A DNA stretch of 64,000 bases, from assembly GCF_010119205.1 (NCBI RefSeq), contig NZ_WRXM01000002.1, forward strand, positions 364,982 to 428,981, read 5' to 3'. The notes below the pieces were generated by a model, which was not told the origin of the DNA, ran no database searches, and was given only the letters and a program-made list of their open reading frames with translations. This document shows, in pieces, positions 1 through 8,623 of this stretch (positions are counted from its first letter, which is position 1; each line of letters starts with the position of its first letter). The position numbers were made by a program, and so were the translations under genes. The DNA comes from Haloarcula limicola. GTDB lineage: Archaea > Halobacteriota > Halobacteria > Halobacteriales > Haloarculaceae.

Positions 1-2
1 AG

Positions 3-218
3 GGCCTCGAGTTCGACCTCGTCAGCGACATGGACCGCGACGCCATCGAGGACTACGGCGTCCGGATCGACATCGAGGACCTCGGACTCCTCGGCGTCGC
101 CAACCGCTCGGTGTTCGTCGTGGACGACGACGGCGAAGTCACCTACGACTGGGTCGCCGACGACCCGACCAACGAGCCCGACTACGACGAACTGCTCGAC
201 GCCGCCGAGAGCGCCTGA
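3..218 (+). CDS. Peroxiredoxin (AhpC/TSA family), C-terminal part
   Basis: The gene enters from the left edge, so only about 71 C-terminal residues are visible in frame 3. They read as the last strands of a thioredoxin-fold peroxiredoxin: a 'DLVSD' strand, a 'YGV' helix, then 'NRSVFVVDDDGEV' followed by 'Y-W-V-DDP', the usual C-terminal beta strand and helix of Bcp/AhpC-type enzymes that reduce peroxides. The peroxidatic cysteine would lie upstream of the window and cannot be checked. No cysteine remains in the visible part. The family call is good; the subclass is not determinable. Confidence 0.75.
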   Translation, partial: GLEFDLVSDMDRDAIEDYGVRIDIEDLGLLGVANRSVFVVDDDGEVTYDWVADDPTNEPDYDELLDAAESA

Positions 219-246
219 GTCGGGAAAAAGAGCCGCCGTCGGTTTT

Positions 247-408
247 TCACTCCGCGTCCAGCCAGTCCTCGAACTCGTAGAAGCAGACCGAACAGAGCGA
301 CCCTTCGAGCGTCGCGACGTCTTCGTCCGCGTGCTCGGCCATGTACCGCTGATGGCGGGCCTCTTCGGAGTCTAATTCCGTCCCGCACTTATCACAGTAT
401 TCTGCCAT
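247..408 (-). CDS. 53-aa protein with two CxxC motifs (putative zinc ribbon)
   Basis: A short ORF reads from ATG at 408 down to TGA at 247. It has two CxxC pairs, CDKC at residues 5-8 and CSVC at 39-42, spaced as in a single zinc ribbon, with a very acidic middle and C-terminus. A TTTAGG-like box lies about 25 bases before the ATG (near 431-437), which suits a leaderless transcript. It is convergent with the peroxiredoxin. Small CxxC proteins of this kind are abundant in haloarchaea and mostly uncharacterised. Function is unknown; nucleic-acid or protein binding is only a guess. Confidence 0.75.
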   Translation of the reverse strand: MAEYCDKCGTELDSEEARHQRYMAEHADEDVATLEGSLCSVCFYEFEDWLDAE

Positions 409-488
409 ACGTCGGCGTTCTCGACGAAGCCTCCTAAACCTGAAGCAACCGGTCGTATTGAACGGTTCCGCCAGGAGATTCGTCGGGG

Positions 489-1538
489 TCAGTCGGGACC
501 GTCGAACGCGGGGTTCGGCTGGACGCCGGTTCCCGACTCGACCGCTCGGAGGTCGAAGCGGTCACCGTCGAGCGGGACGCCCTCGTAGGGGTCCGCATCG
601 AGGAGGAGCGCGCCGTCCAGGTCGGCGTAGTCGAACAGCGGCGCGAGGTGGACGGCGGCGGCGATGGCGGCGTTCGACTCGACCATACAGCCGAGCATCG
701 TCGAAAGGCGATGGGCGTCGGCGGCGTGGACGAGTCGCTTCGCGGCCCGCACGCCGCCGCACTTGACGAGCTTCGCGTTGACGACGTTACAGGCGTCGGC
801 GACGCGCGGCACGTCAGTCGGGGTGACGCAGGACTCGTCGGCACAGACCGGAATCGCCGTCGAGTCGGTGACTCGCGCCAGTCCGTCGAGGTCCTCGGCG
901 GCGACCGGCTGTTCGAGCATCGTCACGCCGGCGTCCTCCAGCCACCCGGCGGCGGCGACGGCCGTCTCGGCGTCCCACGCCGCGTTGGCGTCGACCCTGA
1001 TTTCGGCGTCGGGCGCGGCTTCGCGCACCGCCTCGAAGCGCGTCCGGTCGTCGTCGGTGCCGAGTTTCACTTTCAGGTGCGAGAAGCCCGCCTCGACGGC
1101 CGCCTCGGCCTTCTCGGCCATCCGATCGGGCGCGTCGATACCGACGGTGTACGTCGTCGGCGGCATCCGGTCGGGGTCTAACCCCCACTGACGGTACAGC
1201 GGCGTGTCGAGACGGCGAGCGGCGAGGTCCGCGAGAGCGATGGAGACGGCGCTCCGCGCGGCGGGTTCGTCCGACCACTGCTCGCGGAGCCGTCGCTCGA
1301 TCCGCTGGCCGGCGTGGGGGTCGCCGACTCGCTCGACGACGGCGAGCATCTCGGGGAGCGACTCGGCGACGCTCGCGGCCGTCTCGTCGTAGTACGCCGA
1401 GGGGGTAACGCCGCCGTATCCGGTGGTGCCTTCGTAGGTCAGTTCGACGGCGACTGCGGCGCTGGCCTCGCTGGTTCCCCGGGCGATGCCGAACGGCGTC
1501 GAGAGCGGCAGATCGTATCGCTCGACGGTCCAGTTCAT
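489..1538 (-). CDS. dgcA: Enolase-superfamily epimerase/racemase, DgcA-like (N-acetyl-D-glutamate racemase or dipeptide epimerase)
   Basis: The 349-aa protein belongs to the mandelate racemase/muconate lactonizing group. The catalytic KxK is visible in 'LKVKLG' (about K156/K158), the metal ligands in 'RVDANAAW' (D183), 'LEQP' (E209) and 'ADES' (D234), and the opposite lysine in 'NAKLVKCGG' (about K256). Alone it would be called L-Ala-D/L-Glu epimerase. Its ATG overlaps the TGA of the upstream DUF1611 gene by 4 bp (1535-1538). In marine Proteobacteria and haloarchaea a DUF1611 plus epimerase pair (DgcN-DgcA) converts D-glutamate through N-acetyl-D-glutamate to N-acetyl-L-glutamate, so racemase is the better guess. 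Longer upstream extensions in this frame lie inside the DUF1611 gene and were not used. Confidence 0.85.
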   Translation of the reverse strand: MNWTVERYDLPLSTPFGIARGTSEASAAVAVELTYEGTTGYGGVTPSAYYDETAASVAESLPEMLAVVERVGDPHAGQRIERRLREQWSDEPAARSAVSIALADLAARRLDTPLYRQWGLDPDRMPPTTYTVGIDAPDRMAEKAEAAVEAGFSHLKVKLGTDDDRTRFEAVREAAPDAEIRVDANAAWDAETAVAAAGWLEDAGVTMLEQPVAAEDLDGLARVTDSTAIPVCADESCVTPTDVPRVADACNVVNAKLVKCGGVRAAKRLVHAADAHRLSTMLGCMVESNAAIAAAVHLAPLFDYADLDGALLLDADPYEGVPLDGDRFDLRAVESGTGVQPNPAFDGPD

Positions 1539-2545
1539 AGGATCGCGTCGAGAACCTCGTCGGGGACGCCGTGGCGAACCGGGTCCGTCGCCGGCGCGCC
1601 GAGGGCGTCGGCGTACTCCGCGACCGCCTCGTCGGCCGCGTCGTCGTCCAGTTTGCTCGTGTTCAGGGTGCCCGCGACGACCGACGCGTCCGAGATGGGC
1701 GCGGCCAGTCGCTCGTAGATGTCGACGTACTCGGGGAGCGGCGGGATGGCGAAGGACTCGTAGCCGTGGATGGCCTCTAACCCGGCCTCGTGGCACATCA
1801 CCAGCGCGTCCGGCGCGGAGCCGTGGAGGATGCTCGTCGTCACGCCGGAGTACGCCGGATGCGCGAGCGCGCCCTGCCCCTCGACGATCAGGAGGTCCTG
1901 GTCCTCGGGCGTCTGGACGAGGCGCTCGACGGCTCCGGCCGCGTAGTCGGCGATGACGCGGTCGACGACGATGCCCCACCCGGTGATGGCGACGCCGGTC
2001 TGGCCGGTCGGGACGACCTCGGCCGACAGCCCGCGTTCGCGCGCGGCGTCGCGCAGCTCGAAGGAGGCGGTCATCTTCCCCGTCGAGCAGTCGGTCCCGA
2101 CGGTGGTGACGACGGTGGCGTCGACCTCGCCCGCCGTCCCCTCGGCGACGGTCAGGTCCTCGGGCGGCTTGCGGAGGTCCCGTAGCTCGCCGCCGTGGTC
2201 GGCCGCGAGGCGGGCGAACTCCTCGTCGTCTTCGAGGAAGTCGTGCAGTCCCGAGAGGACGTCACAGCCGCGTTCGAGCGCCGCGCGCACGTCGGCGCGC
2301 CACGACTCGTCGAACTCGCCGCCGATGGGAGAGATGCCGACGACCAGCGCGTCCACCTCGGGCACCTCGTCCATCGAGGCGACGATCGGGGCGTCCTGTA
2401 CGTCCGGGAGGTGGTCGCTGACCCGCTGGCCCGCGTACTCTCTATCCACGACGGCGCGAACCTCGTGGTCACCGTAGCGGAGCAACCCGACGGCCGTCTT
2501 GGCCCGGTCGGGGAACGATTCGTGCGTGAGAACGGCGACGTGCAT
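1535..2545 (-). CDS. dgcN: DUF1611 protein, DgcN-like D-glutamate N-acetyltransferase
   Basis: This 336-aa DUF1611 protein has an N-terminal Rossmann-like domain and a P-loop-like 'GTDCSTGKMT' at about residues 150-159, followed by 'PTGQTG' and 'VEGQGAL', all typical of the family. DUF1611 members paired with an enolase-family partner have been shown to N-acetylate D-glutamate (DgcN). The tight overlap with the downstream epimerase supports that role in use of D-amino acids as carbon or nitrogen source. A TTTAGG promoter box (2571-2577, minus strand) lies about 28 bases from the ATG, so the operon probably starts here and is leaderless. Exact substrate is inferred from homology and context. 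Confidence 0.82.
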   Translation of the reverse strand: MHVAVLTHESFPDRAKTAVGLLRYGDHEVRAVVDREYAGQRVSDHLPDVQDAPIVASMDEVPEVDALVVGISPIGGEFDESWRADVRAALERGCDVLSGLHDFLEDDEEFARLAADHGGELRDLRKPPEDLTVAEGTAGEVDATVVTTVGTDCSTGKMTASFELRDAARERGLSAEVVPTGQTGVAITGWGIVVDRVIADYAAGAVERLVQTPEDQDLLIVEGQGALAHPAYSGVTTSILHGSAPDALVMCHEAGLEAIHGYESFAIPPLPEYVDIYERLAAPISDASVVAGTLNTSKLDDDAADEAVAEYADALGAPATDPVRHGVPDEVLDAIL

Positions 2546-2596
2546 GGAAGAACTGTCGCGGCCGCCCCGCCTAAAGGTATTGTCAGAAGCCTCGCC

Positions 2597-3301
2597 CTAC
2601 TGGTCCATCACGGACAGAATCCGAAGCACCCACTGGAGGACGTGGACGAACACGCCCATGACGGCGACGTAGATGCCGATGGCGTTGCGGAAGTCGCTGG
2701 CGTAGCGGTTCTCGCGGACGGCCCAGATCTCGTAGGTCAGGTCCACGACGAACCCGAGGAAGAAGAGGAGGCTGGCGACCACCAGCAGGAGCGGGTTGAG
2801 GAACACGCCCGCCGCGCCGACGACCAGTCCGAGGATGAAACAGCCGAAGGCGTAGCGCTGCCACCCCGAGAAGTCGTGGTTCGTCTTGAAGACGACGGCG
2901 GCGATGACGGCGGTGATGAGACCGGTGACGACGGTGGCGATGCTGATCGCCGGTACGCGAATCCCACCGCCGCCGTAGATGTAGAGGACGGCCGCCCCGA
3001 AGACGGCGTAACCGGCCTGCATCAGCGCGACGCCGACGGCGGACAGCCCCATGCTCCCGCGGTTCAGCCCCTTGTTCGCGATCCAGAACCCGCCTCCGAC
3101 GGAGACGGCGAAGACGGCGATACCGACGAAGAAACTCGAGAACAGCGCCGCGCCGAGCGGCGCGATCGGCGTGTACGACAGCGCCAGCATCAGGAGGATG
3201 TTGACCGCGACCAGCGCGGACCCCATCCCGATTATCTTGGTGATGCTTCGGTCGACCGTCCCGGTCGCGTTCGCCCGCGACGGTTCGAACGTGCCACTCA
3301 T
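2597..3301 (-). CDS. Multi-pass membrane protein, Bax inhibitor-1/YccA-like
   Basis: A 234-aa protein with about seven hydrophobic segments after a short soluble N-terminus. The end resembles the BI-1 (TMBIM) signature: an acidic membrane patch ('FVVDLTYEIWAV') followed by 'RNAIGIYVAVMGVFVHVLQ', comparable to the family's final amphipathic helix. BI-1 proteins are pH-gated calcium leak channels in bacteria; that role is unproven here. The ATG at 3301 gives a clean start. Reading on upstream runs into the repeat element at 3459-3833 and yields a spurious 370-aa ORF. Confidence 0.65.
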   Translation of the reverse strand: MSGTFEPSRANATGTVDRSITKIIGMGSALVAVNILLMLALSYTPIAPLGAALFSSFFVGIAVFAVSVGGGFWIANKGLNRGSMGLSAVGVALMQAGYAVFGAAVLYIYGGGGIRVPAISIATVVTGLITAVIAAVVFKTNHDFSGWQRYAFGCFILGLVVGAAGVFLNPLLLVVASLLFFLGFVVDLTYEIWAVRENRYASDFRNAIGIYVAVMGVFVHVLQWVLRILSVMDQ

Positions 3302-3458
3302 GTGGTCGATATCACTCGCTTGCCGCACATGTGTCTTGTCCTCGGCGATTGAGTTACAGGTTCTCACGCGATTTTCGGACGGAATGGCCGGCGAAACGGC
3401 CAGAACGCCCCGATAGCAGTTATTAATTCGTGTGCCGCTGACGGAACGATGAAGATCC

Positions 3459-3833
3459 GAACAGCCGGAAAGCCCCGAGCCGTTCGAGTCGGGGGGCTTG
3501 CCGCGCTCCTCGGCCTCCGGCCTGCGGTGCTTGCTGCGCCCGCCTTCCCCGAACGGCTCGCCCCTTTCAGTCCCACCCGTGTCGGCTGGTCGGCTTCCCG
3601 AATTGGGGGACTGAGCGGAATCTTCGATTCCGCGAGGATCGGAAGACGCTCCGCGTCTTCCGGGAATGAAAGGGGCCGGACGCTCGATTAGCCCGGACGA
3701 CGTAAGCACCGTGGTTCGAAAGACGCGTCCCGTCTTTCGTCATCACGAGAGAGCGAAGCTCTCTCGAACGACAACGGAGTGAGGAGCGCAACGAGTCCCG
3801 GCAATCGAGCGTTCGGGGGCTTTCTGGCTGTTC
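3459..3833. repeat. Nested-palindrome element with 18-bp terminal inverted repeats (copy A)
   Basis: The ends are inverted repeats: GAACAGCCGGAAAGCCCC at 3459-3476 against 3816-3833, one mismatch. Inside lie three arms: CGAGCCGTTCG (3476-3486) pairs with 3550-3560; GCCCCTTTCA (3560-3569) with 3667-3676; CGCTCGATT (3681-3689) with 3803-3811. Smaller hairpins fill the arms, for example 3617-3631, and 3641-3661 with an 8-bp stem and CTCCG loop. Bases 3463-3574 recur at 19373-19484 (inverted) with 110 of 112 identical. No protein is supported; ORFs here are artefacts of high GC. It resembles a MITE or a structured extragenic repeat. No target-site duplication is obvious. The rest of the 3302-3882 gap shows only the promoter side of the BI-1-like gene. 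Confidence 0.8.
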
Positions 3834-3882
3834 ACGTTCGATACCCATCGGTCGACACGACCAACGCCGCTGTCTCGGTCAC

Positions 3883-5703
3883 CTAGTCCCGGCCGTGGCG
3901 AGTAACGCAGGTCGAGAGACCGATGAGTTCGACGGGTTCGGAGTTGTCGGGCGAGTAGACGACGCGCTGGCCCTTCTCCATGTAGGGGACCTTCGACTCC
4001 AAGTTCTTCGGGATGTTGACGGCGGAGATGGCGTCGTCGTCGCCGAGGTTCAGGACCATCGTCGTGTTGATCTGCTTGAACACGGGGTCGGCGATGTCCT
4101 GCGGGTCCTGCGTGATGAGGTAGAGACCGAGTCGCTCCTTGCGGCCCTGTTTGGCGGCCTCGGTGAACTTCCCGATGACCTTCCCGGCCTGGACGCTGTC
4201 GGCGTCGGTGAGGAAGTTGTGGGCCTCGTCCATACCGAGGACGAGCGGCGTCTCCTTGATGCGGTCGTAGCGCGGGTCGTTCGAGAGCTTCTGGTCGATG
4301 AGCAGACTGGAGACCGCGAGGACGACGGTCGAGGCGGTGCGGGAGTCCGTGATGTGGTAGGTGGGGATGACCGTCAGGCCGCCCGCCCGCACCAGTTGCG
4401 AGACCTGGTCGGTGATGGGCACGGCGTCCTGGTCGAAGACGGCTCCGAACCCGCGCACGCGGCGCTTGACCGCGTCGAAGGTGGCCTCGTGGACGTCGCC
4501 GGCCTCGTGGAGTTCCTCTTTCAGCGCCGGGTCGTCGAGGAACGAGAGGAACTGGTCGTAGGTGGCCTCCCGCCCGTACTGGCGCTTGAACCGCGGGAGG
4601 AACGTGTTGACCAGCGCGCCGTACTGGTTGTCGTTCAGACTCGACCCGGCGATGAGCCACGGGTTCTGATGGACCAGCGAGAACGGGATCGTGAACTCGA
4701 CCTGCTCGGCGCGGTGGTGGCTGACGTTGTAGTCGGTGCCGGCGACCTTCGGGACGAACGCGATGGTGTCGTCGTAGCCGCCGCAGGCGACGCCCTCGCG
4801 CTCGCAGCGCCGGGCGAACTCGTCGGTCATGTCCGGGTTGTCGTCGTGCATCTGGGCGTACTCGTCCTGCGGGTCGAACTGGACGACGGCGAGCTCCGGC
4901 GAGCGCCCGTCGCTCATCTCGTAGGTGCGCCCGAGATACTGCCGGAGGACGTTCTTCGAACTGTGGGTCTTCCCCGACCCGGTTCCCCCCGCCACGAGCG
5001 TGTGTCGGAAGACCAGCGGGTCGCCCTCGCTGTAGTCGTCTTTCAGGCGGTAGTCGATGGTCGGCGGTTCGGCGCTCGTCTGGACCTTCTCGCCGCCGAC
5101 CGAGAGATGGCCCAGAAAGACGCCGTCTTCCGGAATCTTCAGCCCGGTCTTGATCTCCGATTTGTCGGTGGCCTCGCGGACGACGGTCTCGGGCTTCGGC
5201 ACGCGGTCGGTCATCCGCCGCTTCAGTTCGCCGTCGTCGCTATACAGTACGGCCACGGGCTCCAGTTCCGCGATGAACTTGAAGTCCTGTTCGTCGATTC
5301 CCTCCTGGCGCATCGCGCGCCGGGCGTGGATCTCCGTGGCGTCGTCGGCCCGGAACTCCTGTGCGTACTCCAGCGAACAGATGCGACAGAAGAGACGCTC
5401 TCCGTCGGGATAGGGGACGAGGAGGTACTTTCCGATGCGGACCGCCGAGCGGTTCTGTGCCGTGACGTAGGCCCGGAGGACGCACTCGTCGTCCCGTTCG
5501 CTGATGCGCAGGCCGTTGGCCGCCGAGAGGACGCCCAATCCGGAGTCGGTGCCGGCGGGTTCGACGTCGAGCGATTCGAAGTCGTCGGCGGCGCTGCCGC
5601 CGGTAGTCTCGTCGGTTCGGACGGGCGGCGTCTCCTCGTCGGCGTCGCCGGTGTCGGCGGCGTCGCCGTCATCGAAATCCGTGAAGTCCCCCAGATCGGA
5701 CAT
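3883..5703 (-). CDS. HerA-type ATPase (DNA translocase, DUF87 family)
   Basis: The 606-aa protein has an acidic low-complexity N-terminus (about residues 1-50), then a HerA/DUF87 RecA-like motor. Walker A is 'GGTGSGKTH' (about 239-247) and Walker B 'LVLGMDEAH' (about 487-495), followed by a 'LYLITQDPQD' sensor segment and an arginine-bearing C-terminus. HerA forms hexamers that pump DNA and works with the nuclease NurA and Mre11-Rad50 in end resection. NurA lies 1.5 kb further along on the same strand, separated by two + strand genes. ATG at 5703 is preferred over GTG at 5715 because GGAGG sits just before it. A HerA-like paralogue with another role is possible. Confidence 0.85.
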   Translation of the reverse strand: MSDLGDFTDFDDGDAADTGDADEETPPVRTDETTGGSAADDFESLDVEPAGTDSGLGVLSAANGLRISERDDECVLRAYVTAQNRSAVRIGKYLLVPYPDGERLFCRICSLEYAQEFRADDATEIHARRAMRQEGIDEQDFKFIAELEPVAVLYSDDGELKRRMTDRVPKPETVVREATDKSEIKTGLKIPEDGVFLGHLSVGGEKVQTSAEPPTIDYRLKDDYSEGDPLVFRHTLVAGGTGSGKTHSSKNVLRQYLGRTYEMSDGRSPELAVVQFDPQDEYAQMHDDNPDMTDEFARRCEREGVACGGYDDTIAFVPKVAGTDYNVSHHRAEQVEFTIPFSLVHQNPWLIAGSSLNDNQYGALVNTFLPRFKRQYGREATYDQFLSFLDDPALKEELHEAGDVHEATFDAVKRRVRGFGAVFDQDAVPITDQVSQLVRAGGLTVIPTYHITDSRTASTVVLAVSSLLIDQKLSNDPRYDRIKETPLVLGMDEAHNFLTDADSVQAGKVIGKFTEAAKQGRKERLGLYLITQDPQDIADPVFKQINTTMVLNLGDDDAISAVNIPKNLESKVPYMEKGQRVVYSPDNSEPVELIGLSTCVTRHGRD

Positions 5704-5991
5704 ATCAGCCTCCACGGTAGCCTCCGGTTAACACCTTTCCCCCGCGCGGCGGCCGTGGCGACGCTTCGGACGGCCCGGCGAACGCGGATTCAGGACAGCG
5801 CGGCGGCCCGAAACGGTGTTTCGCCTCTTTCGAGTCGCTCTCGAAGCTTCGCCCGGTTCCGGTCGAGACGACCGGCCGATCAGTCGATACGGTGAGACCG
5901 AGCGCAGCGGTCGCCGGTGCCGTGATCGCCGCGGCTGAGACGACCGTCGGCGGAAGCGAACCCTTACCCGGGTGGCCGGCAGAGCGAGTGT

Positions 5992-6783
5992 ATGGATCCG
6001 GTGCGGGTGATGTCGTTCAACGTCCGATACGACACCGCCGAAGACGGGCTGGACAACTGGACGCATCGGCGGCGACTCGTCGCCGGAACCGTCCGCTATC
6101 ACGGCCCCGACGTGGTCGGCGTACAGGAGGCACAGAGCCATCAGATGCGGGAGCTGGAGTCCCTCCTCGACGGCTACGAGTGGGTCGGCGACCCCCGCGA
6201 TACGGTCGAAGCGGGCGGGGAACACACCGCCATCGGCTATCGCGCCGACCGCTTCGACTGCGAGGACACCGCCACGTTCTGGCTCTCTGAGACGCCCGAG
6301 ACGGCCGGGAGCGTCGGCTGGGACGCGAAATATCCCCGCGTGGCGACGTGGGCGCGGCTTCGGGACCGGACGACCGGCGAGACGCTCCTCGCGGTGAACA
6401 CGCACCTCGACCACGAGAGCGAACGCGCCCGACAGAGCGGTATCGACCTCGTGCTGTCCCGCATCGACGACCTCGCCGCCGAGGACCCCGTCGTCCTCAG
6501 CGGCGACTTCAACTGCGTCGTCGGCGACCCGGCCCATCGGCGGGCCGACGGTCACGAGCTCCGCGACGGCCGACTGCTTCGGGACGCCCGCGACCTGACC
6601 GCACACCGCCACGGGCCGACCACGACCCGGACCGACTTTCGCAATCTCCTCCCCGACATGGGCATCGATCACGTCTTCGTCAGCGAGGAGATCGGCGTCG
6701 AGAGTTGGGCGGCCGTCGCCGACCGCGACGACGACCACTACGCCTCGGACCACCTGCCCGTCGTCGTCGACTGCACGTTCTGA
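5992..6783 (+). CDS. Endonuclease/exonuclease/phosphatase (EEP) family protein
   Basis: The 263-aa single-domain EEP hydrolase shows the family motifs in order: 'MSFNVRYD' (N and D), 'GVQEAQ' (metal-binding Glu), 'VNTHLDH' , 'LSGDFNC' (catalytic DxN), and 'YASDHLPVVVD' (general-base His). No signal peptide is seen, so it probably acts in the cytoplasm. Substrates in this family range from DNA to phospholipids and small phosphoesters and cannot be told from sequence. It stands between the herA-like and nurA genes but on the opposite strand, so a repair link is only suggestive. The 288 bases before it show no gene. Confidence 0.88.
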   Translation: MDPVRVMSFNVRYDTAEDGLDNWTHRRRLVAGTVRYHGPDVVGVQEAQSHQMRELESLLDGYEWVGDPRDTVEAGGEHTAIGYRADRFDCEDTATFWLSETPETAGSVGWDAKYPRVATWARLRDRTTGETLLAVNTHLDHESERARQSGIDLVLSRIDDLAAEDPVVLSGDFNCVVGDPAHRRADGHELRDGRLLRDARDLTAHRHGPTTTRTDFRNLLPDMGIDHVFVSEEIGVESWAAVADRDDDHYASDHLPVVVDCTF

Positions 6784-6897
6784 GAGCGAGCGCCCGGCGT
6801 CGGAAGCCGTGTGTAGTGTGGTAGCTCGCCTCACGAACCGCGCGACCAAGAGCCTTTCGAAGGGAGGTTTTTGCCGTCAGGATTCCTATAGAGAGTT

Positions 6898-7242
6898 ATG
6901 TTGCTCGTTCGCGGAACTGCGGGGGGGACCGGACTGACCGGAACGCTGTACGAACCGGGGGAAGACCCGCCGTCGTTCAAGGGCGCGCCGGACGAGGGGT
7001 CGCCGTACGTCTGGGTCTGTGACGCCTTCTACGAGGTCGAGAGCGGCGGTCAGGCCCAGACGATCGGCGACCGGGAGCTCCGGGTCGCCTTCGAGTCGCC
7101 GATGCCCCGCGGGTTCGAGACGCGCGAGGCGGCCATCGAGGCGGCGAAGGAACACGTCCGCACCCAGTTCGCCCGCCTCGGCGTCGAGGCGGCCGACGTC
7201 GAGGTGACGGTGTTACAGCAGGCCGAAGAGGCCGAAGCGTAG
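6898..7242 (+). CDS. Conserved haloarchaeal protein of unknown function (114 aa)
   Basis: A compact, soluble protein beginning 'MLLVRGTAGG', with a 'GSPYVWVCDAFYEV' centre and a helical end ('REAAIEAAKEHVRTQF'). No motif identifies an activity. The AT-containing stretch just upstream ('CCTATAGAGAGTT') could supply the promoter. It ends 2 bases before the stop codon of the convergent NurA gene. I recall similar haloarchaeal domain-of-unknown-function proteins but cannot name the family with certainty. Confidence 0.75.
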   Translation: MLLVRGTAGGTGLTGTLYEPGEDPPSFKGAPDEGSPYVWVCDAFYEVESGGQAQTIGDRELRVAFESPMPRGFETREAAIEAAKEHVRTQFARLGVEAADVEVTVLQQAEEAEA

Positions 7243-7244
7243 GG

Positions 7245-8495
7245 TCAGAACGCCTCGTCGACGGCTCCCCAGCGGGTGTCGTCGAAGTCCTTCTCCCGGC
7301 CGGTGTCGAACTCCCGCTCGATGCGTCGGGTGAGCTCCTCGCTCCCCTGCCGGTCGATGCTCGCGAGCTCGTCGGCCTTCGAGATCGCCAGCGGCGGGCC
7401 GCGCTCGGCAGCCACGTCGTGGAGTATCTGGCGCGTGAGCCGGTCCCGTCGCTCCGCGTCTCTCGTGAAGGCGTAGGGCGCTTCGACGCGGAAGACGAGA
7501 TCCGTTCGCGGGTCGTACAGCGAGAAGAAGGTGACCTCGTAGGCCTCCGGATCGAGCGAGCGCTCGATGCCCAGCGCGTCCCCGTCGGCGGCCATCACGC
7601 CGTCGGTGCCGCCGCGCGAGCGGAACCAGTTGGTGAACGTCAGGTGGTCGGTCCGCAACTCGCCGTCGTCGTCGCGGCGCTCCAGTATCCGGCGGAAGAA
7701 GGCGGTGTCGTTGACCCACGGCGCGTTGGTCTTCCCCCTGACCGCACGGGTCAGCCCCTTCGACGCGGAGTTCTTGATGAAGCCCACGAGTGGGATGTCC
7801 CGCTCGACGAAGCGCTCGACGAGCTCGAGGTAGTTGCCCACGACGGCCTTCGGGCGGTCGTCCTCCGCCAGCAGGTCCGCGAGTTCCGTATCCCGTTCGG
7901 CCCAGCGGAGCAGTCCAGTCGGGTAGAGCGGTCCGTCGAGGATGAACAGATCGTCGACCACCTCCGCGTTGGTCAGCGCGTGCTCGCTCTCGGCGAGGTA
8001 CAGCGCCAGCGCGTGGACGACCCGCTGTTCGTAGCGGTCGACCTTCGGCGCGTCGAGCACGCGCCGCTTCGCGTAGCCGCGGTCGTCGAGCGTCCAGTCG
8101 CCGCCGACGTCGAGGGTCACGTCGTTGGAGTGGACCGCCATGAGTATCGTCCGGCCGCGGTGGAGTTCCACGTCGGAGGGAACTGCGCTCATCGCGGCCT
8201 GTGCCACGTCGAGGACGAGCCCGTTCTTGAACGTCGTCGGGTTGATCGTCCCCGAGTCCAGCCCGTGCTGGGTCGGAAAGGGCGGGTCTTCGAGCGCCAC
8301 GTCCGCGATGGGAACCTTCCGTCGGCGCTGTTCGTCCATCGGGGCGAGTATCTCGCGGCCGTCCTGATACAGCGGGTCCAGAAAGTTCGCCCACACCTCC
8401 TCGGCGGCGGCCCCCTGGTCACTCGTCTCGACGGTCTCGCGCACCCGCCCGGCGAGGCGGGCGATGCCGTCGACGTGTACCGGGTCCAGCGTCAT
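7245..8495 (-). CDS. NurA-domain 5'-3' nuclease (DNA double-strand-break resection)
   Basis: The 416-aa protein has the NurA fold signature: an N-terminal Asp motif in 'GLDSGTINPTTFKNG' , a central 'LFILDGPLYPTG' strand carrying the second acidic residue, 'VGFIKNSASKGLTR' and a C-terminal 'PLAISKADELASI' motif. NurA is a manganese-dependent nuclease whose resection activity is driven by the HerA translocase, a homologue of which is encoded at 3883-5703. Start chosen at the ATG at 8495; a GTG further up would add a GP-rich tail inside the intergenic region. No adjacent mre11 or rad50 is seen. Confidence 0.85.
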   Translation of the reverse strand: MTLDPVHVDGIARLAGRVRETVETSDQGAAAEEVWANFLDPLYQDGREILAPMDEQRRRKVPIADVALEDPPFPTQHGLDSGTINPTTFKNGLVLDVAQAAMSAVPSDVELHRGRTILMAVHSNDVTLDVGGDWTLDDRGYAKRRVLDAPKVDRYEQRVVHALALYLAESEHALTNAEVVDDLFILDGPLYPTGLLRWAERDTELADLLAEDDRPKAVVGNYLELVERFVERDIPLVGFIKNSASKGLTRAVRGKTNAPWVNDTAFFRRILERRDDDGELRTDHLTFTNWFRSRGGTDGVMAADGDALGIERSLDPEAYEVTFFSLYDPRTDLVFRVEAPYAFTRDAERRDRLTRQILHDVAAERGPPLAISKADELASIDRQGSEELTRRIEREFDTGREKDFDDTRWGAVDEAF

Positions 8496-8623
8496 GCCTG
8501 TGGGTTCGCCGGGGCCGGCATAACTCTGGTGGGCCGAGGGCCAGAGATAAGGGCCCAGTGTCGGTATCGGGACTCGTGTCACCTGCCTCTCGACGCCGGC
8601 TCACCCGCGGGCGGTGAACCGCC

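Noticed and set aside
3895..5895. A 666-aa open frame antisense to the HerA-like gene
   Set aside because: High-GC coding DNA leaves long antisense frames open; the frame shows no domain and the opposite strand holds clear Walker motifs.
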